A stretch of DNA of 64,000 nt. Source: Aspidiotus rigidus. Lineage: Eukaryota; Arthropoda; Insecta; Hemiptera; Diaspididae. The notes beneath the pieces were generated by a model. That model was not told the origin of the DNA. It did not search any database and saw only the letters and a list, made by a program, of their open reading frames with translations. Each line of letters begins with the position of its first letter. The stretch's first letter is position 1. The position numbers were made by a program, and so were the translations under genes. Of this stretch, positions 58,958 to 64,000 are shown one piece after another. Where the stretch lies: assembly GCA_035079385.1 (NCBI GenBank), contig JAVHKY010000030.1, forward strand, positions 2,457,001-2,521,000. Reading direction: 5' to 3'.

Positions 58958-59160
58958 AGGGAACCTGTTTTATGGGGGGCTATTTGAGAAATCTGGCGTG
59001 CGCCGTCCAGCGAAAAACTTGGAAAAATTTCGACTCTCGAGAATATATGATAGGAGGGGGACTTAGAAAAAATTTCGACTCTCGAGCTATATATGATAGG
59101 GGACAAATTTTCCCAAGTCTCCCTCCTATCATAAATAGCTCGAGATTTTTTTTTTGTTTT
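58958..59160 (+). repeat. AACAGG-family modular repeat, copy
   Basis: AACAGGGAACCTGTTTTATG, GAGAAATCTGGCGTG, CCGTCCAGCGAAAAACTTGG, then CTCGAG/TATATGATAGGAGGGG submodules in both orientations ending at a T-rich run. Confidence 0.75.
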
Positions 59161-59254
59161 TGTTTTTCTTTGTTCAAGCCTAGCATAAAACTAGTACATG
59201 AGAAGAGGATGGACGCAGAATCAGGAATTACGTAGGGATTTAGACGGATCTTTT

Positions 59255-59606
59255 CTTCATTTACTTCAGGTCTAGTAAATTGAGTAAGTATAGGTCTAAC
59301 ATAATGCTAATACTCCCTATAAGCCGAGATAAACACAAACTGTAAAATGAGTATCGTCTACATGTATGACAAAGCCCCAATTCTCCTGATTGTTTCAAGC
59401 TGAATTTTCTCAAGCCATAAGCTGAGATAAACACAAGTTGTAGAATAAATACCCTCCAGAAGTACGACAAAGACCCAATTATCCTAATGGTTTCAAACTG
59501 AGTTTTTCCAGAAGCCAAAAGCCGAGATAAACACAAACTAGAGGGTAGGTATCTTCCACAAGTAAAACAAATCCTGAATTCTCCTGATCGTTTCCAGCTG
59601 AATTTT
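59255..59606. repeat. tandem ~95-bp repeat with AAGCCGAGATAAACACAAAC
   Basis: Three imperfect tandem units, each with AAGC(C/T)GAGATAAACACAA, CCAATT-TCCT and TTTCAA/GCTGAATTTT. First letters at about 59321, 59417 and 59518. Directly upstream of another AACAGG-family copy. Confidence 0.65.
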
Positions 59607-59700
59607 AACAGGGAACCTGTTTTATGGGGGGCTTTTTGAGAAACTTGCCGTGCACCGTCCAGCAAAAAACTTGGAAAAATTTCAACTCTCGAGCTATCAT
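59607..59700 (+). repeat. AACAGG-family modular repeat, short copy
   Basis: AACAGGGAACCTGTTTTATG, GGGGGCTTTTTGAGAAAC, TTGCCGTGCACCGTCCAGCA, AAAAACTTGGAAAAATTTC and a single CTCGAGCTAT submodule. Confidence 0.75.
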
Positions 59701-59779
59701 ATTATATAGCTGCAGATTCGAGAAAAATTTAGACTCTCAAACTATTATTATACTAGGCTTATAGTGGTATGGGTAAAAT

Positions 59780-60150
59780 ATGCTGTTTAAAGGTGAAAAT
59801 GGATACCGTTTTATCTCCATAATTGAAAAGGTAATATGTCCATTTTCACCTTAAAAAAAAAATATTTTACACATACAGGCTGCTGACACACTCACACAAG
59901 TACACAACAAAATATGGAGGTAAAAGGCTATAATTAACAGTTGTTTGTTGTGTGTTTGTGTGAGTGTGTCAGCAGCCCGTATGTATAAAATCATTATTAT
60001 TTCATTTGAGAAAAAATGGACATAATACCTTTTAAATTCTGGAGATGAAATGGTGTAATGTCCATTTTCTCATTTTGGAAAGTATAATTTCATACATACA
60101 AGCTGCTCACGCACTCACACAAGTACACAACAAAAAATGGAATTTGAATA
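59780..60150. repeat. large foldback repeat with concentric inverted pairs
   Basis: An outer pair (about 59785-59855 and 60015-60085) shares AATGGACAT and AAAAGGTA/TACCTTTT blocks in opposite orientation. An inner pair, GCTGCTGACACACTCACACA / TGTGTGAGTGTGTCAGCAGC, is exact. The centre is near 59935. A further direct copy of the inner block, GCTCACGCACTCACACAAGT, follows at about 60110. Non-coding. Confidence 0.7.
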
Positions 60151-62029
60151 TATATGATGGCTAAATCACATGGAGAGGCTTATGCGCGCGCCCTCTCAAA
60201 ACCGTTGGGTCACTCCCTCTTTTAAATTATTCAACCAATGAGCGAGAAATCACAGGTAAAGTTTGCACACGTCACCTTGCATTCAAGCGAGTGCATATAC
60301 CTAGGTAGTTCGCTCAATCATTTCAACCCGTTTAGTATGTTTGGCGCAGATGTGGAAAGTGGACGTGTTACTTTTTCCGTTTGGTTTTTCATTTTGCTCG
60401 CGTTTGCATAACGGGGTTTTTTGAAATAATTTTTCCATGTTTCTTACGCGAACTAATCACGCTCGGATACTAACGGTAACGGTTATATTCTAATTGAAAT
60501 GTGTATTTTCTTCGTGGAATTATTTTTCGGGCTTGGTATACCGCCGTCTTTTCAGCTTTTGAATTTTGATAAAATATTTTTCCATTTCAAATACAAATTA
60601 AAATTGAAACCATAGTCATTTTGTGGCGGCCGTTCCCTTCTGAAACACGAGTGGCACGACAACTCCAAATTTTGACTAAAGGTGTTGTTTATTTTTGGTT
60701 CGCGCGATTACCCTATCTACACATTATATACCTTATAATTATGATCGTTAGGTCCTACAGGAAGTGCACTGAGCGAAATATCCGGATTAGCCGCGCGCGT
60801 GATGATATTGTGCTTTTCGACTATTCAGTGCACCCACGATTGGATAAGCTATGGTGGGGCGCAGTATCCGTTTACTAACTCCGCCAATGAAGAAGCAACC
60901 ATCTGAGGTTGTAACTGAGGTGTTGCAGATGTAAACAGTCTTGATAACTTGTGATGGATTGACGTGTGTGCCTGCGCCTTCTCTCTTTTTCATTATAATT
61001 TTTTCAGATGTAGGTACAGCGCACCAGATTCGGATAAACCGCGCAGGGATTTTATCTTCATTAGACGCGGTGAACTGTTGTGGTGAGTGCACAGTCTTCT
61101 ATGTATAGGGATTTTCTTTTTTTCTTTTTTTGCCTTTAGTGTAGGACTAGGATCTTGGGACGCATTGGAGCCACCTCCACGTGGTGCGTCCTGGGCAACG
61201 GCAACAATTATTTTGTTGACGGCCAAGGCTCCTTACAGTAATAGCGCGAACAAAAAATAATAACGTAACAAATCCAATGAACCTAGGTGAGAAATCGAGA
61301 CTTTGATTTACAACAAAAATGTTTCTTCATACCTAGGTGTAATTTTGTAATTCTATTCGGTAGGTCTTTTTAGAGTTTTTAGGTTAGTCCCCGAGTTAAA
61401 TGTGCTCACCTTCGTCGTTACTCATCCTATTATGAGAAATTGAAATCTTTGTGACTCTACTTCAGGGTCAGGTGAGTGAATTAATTATCTGCTGTGGATA
61501 CAAAAAAAAAGTGTTGAAATCGTAGTACTTTTGAAAGGGGATTTTAATAAGGTACAGAGTTAGAATTTTTATAATTATTTCGAGTACAAATTGAGATTGC
61601 TTGGAAACTTTGTAAGAAGCAGGATTTCAGATTTTCTTTATACCTACTGTAGCTGCCTCATTCTCATCTTCTAAGTAAATTGATTAGAAATTGAACGATT
61701 CCTTGTTCGAGTTCTTATAAATGATTTTGTGGCCAAAATCTAGCCGAATATTATTTAGTGTTGTCGGATGAATCTCTGCTTATTTCTTCTAGCAGCTTAA
61801 AAATTGTAGTTCAAACAGGAAAAGGTGCTATGATTTATTTAGGTTTTTGTAAAATTTTTCGATGGAAACCTTAGCCTCCAGGCGATGAGTAGGAGCTCCG
61901 ACGTACTTCATAAATTGGAAAATTTTCAACTTGTTAATTTGAAGATTTCGACTTGAATTAAGATTAGGAAGGTTTAAATATGACAGGAGGGGGACTTAAG
62001 AAAATGTTTACTATAATTGAAAGGAATTT
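60151..62029. other. intergenic region without a recognised gene
   Basis: Slightly more GC-rich at 60180-61230, with two loosely similar segments (60750-60810 and 61010-61075, sharing CCGGATTAGCCGCGCG / TCGGATAAACCGCGCA). Short open frames carry no signature. It may include promoter sequence of a gene beyond the window, which cannot be shown. Confidence 0.3.
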
Positions 62030-62063
62030 TACGAATAGACCGCACTATTGCGGTCTATTCGTA
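62030..62063. repeat. perfect 15-bp hairpin, 4-base loop
   Basis: TACGAATAGACCGCA and TGCGGTCTATTCGTA are exact complements around CTAT. Too short for an element with terminal repeats. Confidence 0.7.
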
Positions 62064-62119
62064 TAGTATTATGTGCCGTAATTTCGTCAGAAATCGGATT
62101 CTAATCAAAATGTTTACTC

Positions 62120-62585
62120 TCGAGCTATATTTTGACAGGAGGAGGACTTGGAAAGACAGCAGCCTCCTTAACAACGTTAAACGAGGAACGCAGGGGACTT
62201 GTTTTAGGGGGTGTTTTTTGAGAAATTTGCCGTGCGCCGTACACCCTACGGCGAAGAACTTGGAAAAAATTTCGTCTCCCATCGTATATAGCTTGGAGGA
62301 TGAAATTTTTTTCAAGTCCCCCTCTCTTAATATATTGCTCAAGAGTCTAAAGTTTTTCCAAGTCCCCCTCCTATGATAGCTCGAGATTCGAGAAAAATTT
62401 AGACTCTCTATCTAGGCTTATGTCTAGGCCTTCTTTATACTAGCTTTATCTAGGTCTAGGCTTACTTGAATTTTCAATACCAAATCACATTTGACTTATC
62501 GCGCTCAACTTCGTTAAGGTAGCCTAGACCTGGTATAAACCTAGTATAATATAGTTCGAGAGTCTCAATTTTTCTTGACTCTCGA
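62120..62585. repeat. AACAGG-family modular repeat, long composite copy
   Basis: Contains CCTTAACAACGTTAAACGAG, GAACGCAGGGGACTTG, AGAAATTTGCCGTGCGCCGT, several CTCGAG / TTTTTCCAAGTCCCCC submodules and a closing AACTTCGTTAAGGTAGCC. Next to the start of the terminal satellite. Confidence 0.65.
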
Positions 62586-62589
62586 GTTA

Positions 62590-63378
62590 TATATGAGAAG
62601 AGAAGTGAGAGTGCGGCGCGTAGGAGGTGCAGCGTGAGGAGGGAGAGTCGAGAGAGAGTGAGAGTGCGAAGAGAGTGAGTGGAGAGGGGGCGAGACGAGA
62701 GTGCAAGTGTGCGAGCGAGAGCGAGTGGAGAGGAGGCGAGAGTGAGAAGTGGTAAGTGTGAGCGTGAGTGAGCGAGAGCGAGAGAAGAGGTAAGTGTAAG
62801 CGTGAGTGAGCGAGGCGTGAGGAGGGCAAGAGGTTGAGGAAGAGAGTGAGAGTGCGAAGAGAGATAGTGGAGAGGGGGTGAGAGTGAGTGAGTGAGGAGC
62901 GTAAGGAGAGACGAGAGTGCAAGAGGTAAGTGAGAGAGAGTGAGAGTGCAAGTGTGTGAGCGAGAGCGAGAGGAGGCGAGAGGAGAGCGTGAGAAGAGGT
63001 AAGTGTAAGCGTGAGTGAGCGAGGCGTGAGGAGGGCAAGAGGTTGAGGAAGAGAGTGAGAGTGCGAAGAGAGATAGTGGAGAGGGGGTGAGAGTGAGTGA
63101 GTGAGGAGCGTAAGGAGAGACGAGAGTGCAAGAGGTAAGTGAGAGAGAGTGAGAGTGCAAGTGTGTGAGCGAGAGCGAGAGGAGGCGAGAGGAGAGCGTG
63201 AGAAGAGGTAAGTGTAAGCGTGAGTGAGCGAGGAGCGTAAGGAGAGACGAGAGTGCAAGTGTGCGAGCGAGGGAGAGGAGAGCGTGAGTGTGGTGCGGGT
63301 GCGAGAGGAGAGAGGTAAGAGCGAGAGCGTGAGTGAGGAGAGTGCGGCGTGTAGGGAAGAGAGTGAGTGAGCGTGGAC
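62590..63378 (+). repeat. purine-strand GAGTGAG satellite with 209-bp higher-order unit
   Basis: The plus strand is almost pure purine with T and C at fixed places (GAGTGAG, GAGAGCGAG, AGAGTGCAAG). A long unit beginning CGAGGCGTGAGGAGGGCAAG occurs at 62811 and again at 63020, period 209. Long open frames on the minus strand here (Ser/Leu/His-rich) result from the repeat and are not taken as genes. Confidence 0.85.
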
Positions 63379-64000
63379 TCTCCTTCCTCTCACGCCTCCT
63401 CACGCACCTCACCCTCACTACGCCCCTCCTCACGCACTCTCACTCTCCTTGTGAGTGAGGAGGAGAGTGCGGCGTGTAGGGAAGAGAGTCAGTGAGCGAG
63501 GAGCGTGGACTCTCCTTCCTCTCACGCCCCTCCTCACGCACTCTCACTCTCCTTCATGCACCTCACACTCGCCCCCCTACCTCCTCACGCACTCTCCTTC
63601 ACGCACCTCACACTCGCCCCCGCTCGCACATTCTCATTCTCTCCTCCTCACTCGCACTCTCACTCACGCACGCTCGCACCTTCTCGCTCGCGCTCGCACT
63701 CGCACTCTCACTCCTCACGCACCTCACTACCTCCTCACGCACTCTCCTTCACGCACCTCACCCTCACTACGCCCCTCCTCACGCACTCTCACTCTCCTTC
63801 ACGCACCTCACATCACCCTCCCCACGCACTCTCACTCTCCTTCACGCACCTCACACTGGCCTCCTCCTCGCACGCACACTCGCACCTTCTCGCTCGCGCT
63901 CGCACTCGCACTCTCACTCCTCACGCACCTCACACTCGCCCCGCTCGCATCCACCTTCCTCACGCTCGCACTCGCACTCTCACACTCGCCATCATTCTCT
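63379..64000 (-). repeat. pyrimidine-strand CTCACGCACTCTC satellite
   Basis: The same sequence family in opposite orientation: CTCACGCACTCTCACTCTCC, CACGCACCTCAC and CGCTCGCACTCG units repeat to the window end. A short purine-strand patch recurs at about 63450-63508. The satellite continues past base 64000. Confidence 0.85.

Noticed and set aside
62474..63433. Long Ser/Leu/His/Thr-rich open frames on the minus strand (up to 319 codons)
   Set aside because: They arise because the GAGTGAG satellite lacks stop codons in that strand. The sequence is purely repetitive, shows the 209-bp period and is open in several frames.
1..64000. CRISPR array, prophage or bacterial operon
   Set aside because: No regular short repeats with unique spacers and no prokaryotic gene order. 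Spliced eukaryotic genes occur along most of the window.

Overview
The window is nuclear DNA of an animal, most probably an insect. The genes have many short introns with GT/AG borders. The families (claudin-like tetraspan proteins, SLC17- and SLC46-type carriers, pseudouridine phosphatase, uridine phosphorylase) are animal housekeeping or epithelial genes. The intergenic DNA is A+T-rich and crowded with typical invertebrate transposons. The species cannot be fixed from the sequence. There are no bacterial operons or CRISPR arrays, and no intact tRNA or rRNA genes were seen.

Layout. 138-942 (+) holds the 3' exons of a uridine phosphorylase. 1959-2870 (-) is a complete four-exon HAD phosphatase of the pseudouridine-5'-phosphatase type, convergent with the first gene. 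4166-7150 and 12664-20010 (both +) are a tandem pair of four-exon claudin-like genes with the same phase-1 intron pattern. 20011-26728 is repeat-rich and carries an internally deleted Tigger/pogo transposon. 26729-40839 (-) is an SLC17-like carrier of at least nine exons. Its 8.3-kb intron contains a small predicted secreted-protein gene on the opposite strand (34409-35830) and a nest of transposons. 42.7-45.5 kb is extremely A+T-rich and holds a Penelope-like fragment between 280-bp inverted repeats. 47913-56149 (+) is a ten-exon SLC46-like carrier (541 residues as joined here). One of its introns holds a LINE fragment and another holds a 2.83-kb element with 431-bp terminal inverted repeats. 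56.9-58.5 kb (-) is a LINE 3' fragment abutting part of an unrelated uncharacterised protein. The right end (62.59-64.0 kb) is a GAGTGAG-type satellite whose purine strand switches near 63378.

Most notable. (1) The 2829-bp element at 50973-53801 starts AG and ends CT, has exactly 431-bp inverted repeats and a 6-bp target duplication TCCATA, and encodes three small unrecognised ORFs. These are Polinton/Maverick-like termini without any recognised Polinton gene. (2) At 32410-33649 three insertions are nested and each can be excised on paper: a hAT-like MITE (8-bp duplication ATTTCCCC), inside it a 36-bp micro-element with the same termini and its own 8-bp duplication GCTAACGT, and a 961-bp Helitron. 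(3) The Penelope-like insertion has inverted repeats, a 14-bp target duplication and hammerhead-like motifs on both arms.

No cooperative pathway links the cellular genes. They are independent loci for nucleoside catabolism, epithelial junctions and membrane transport, separated and invaded by mobile DNA.
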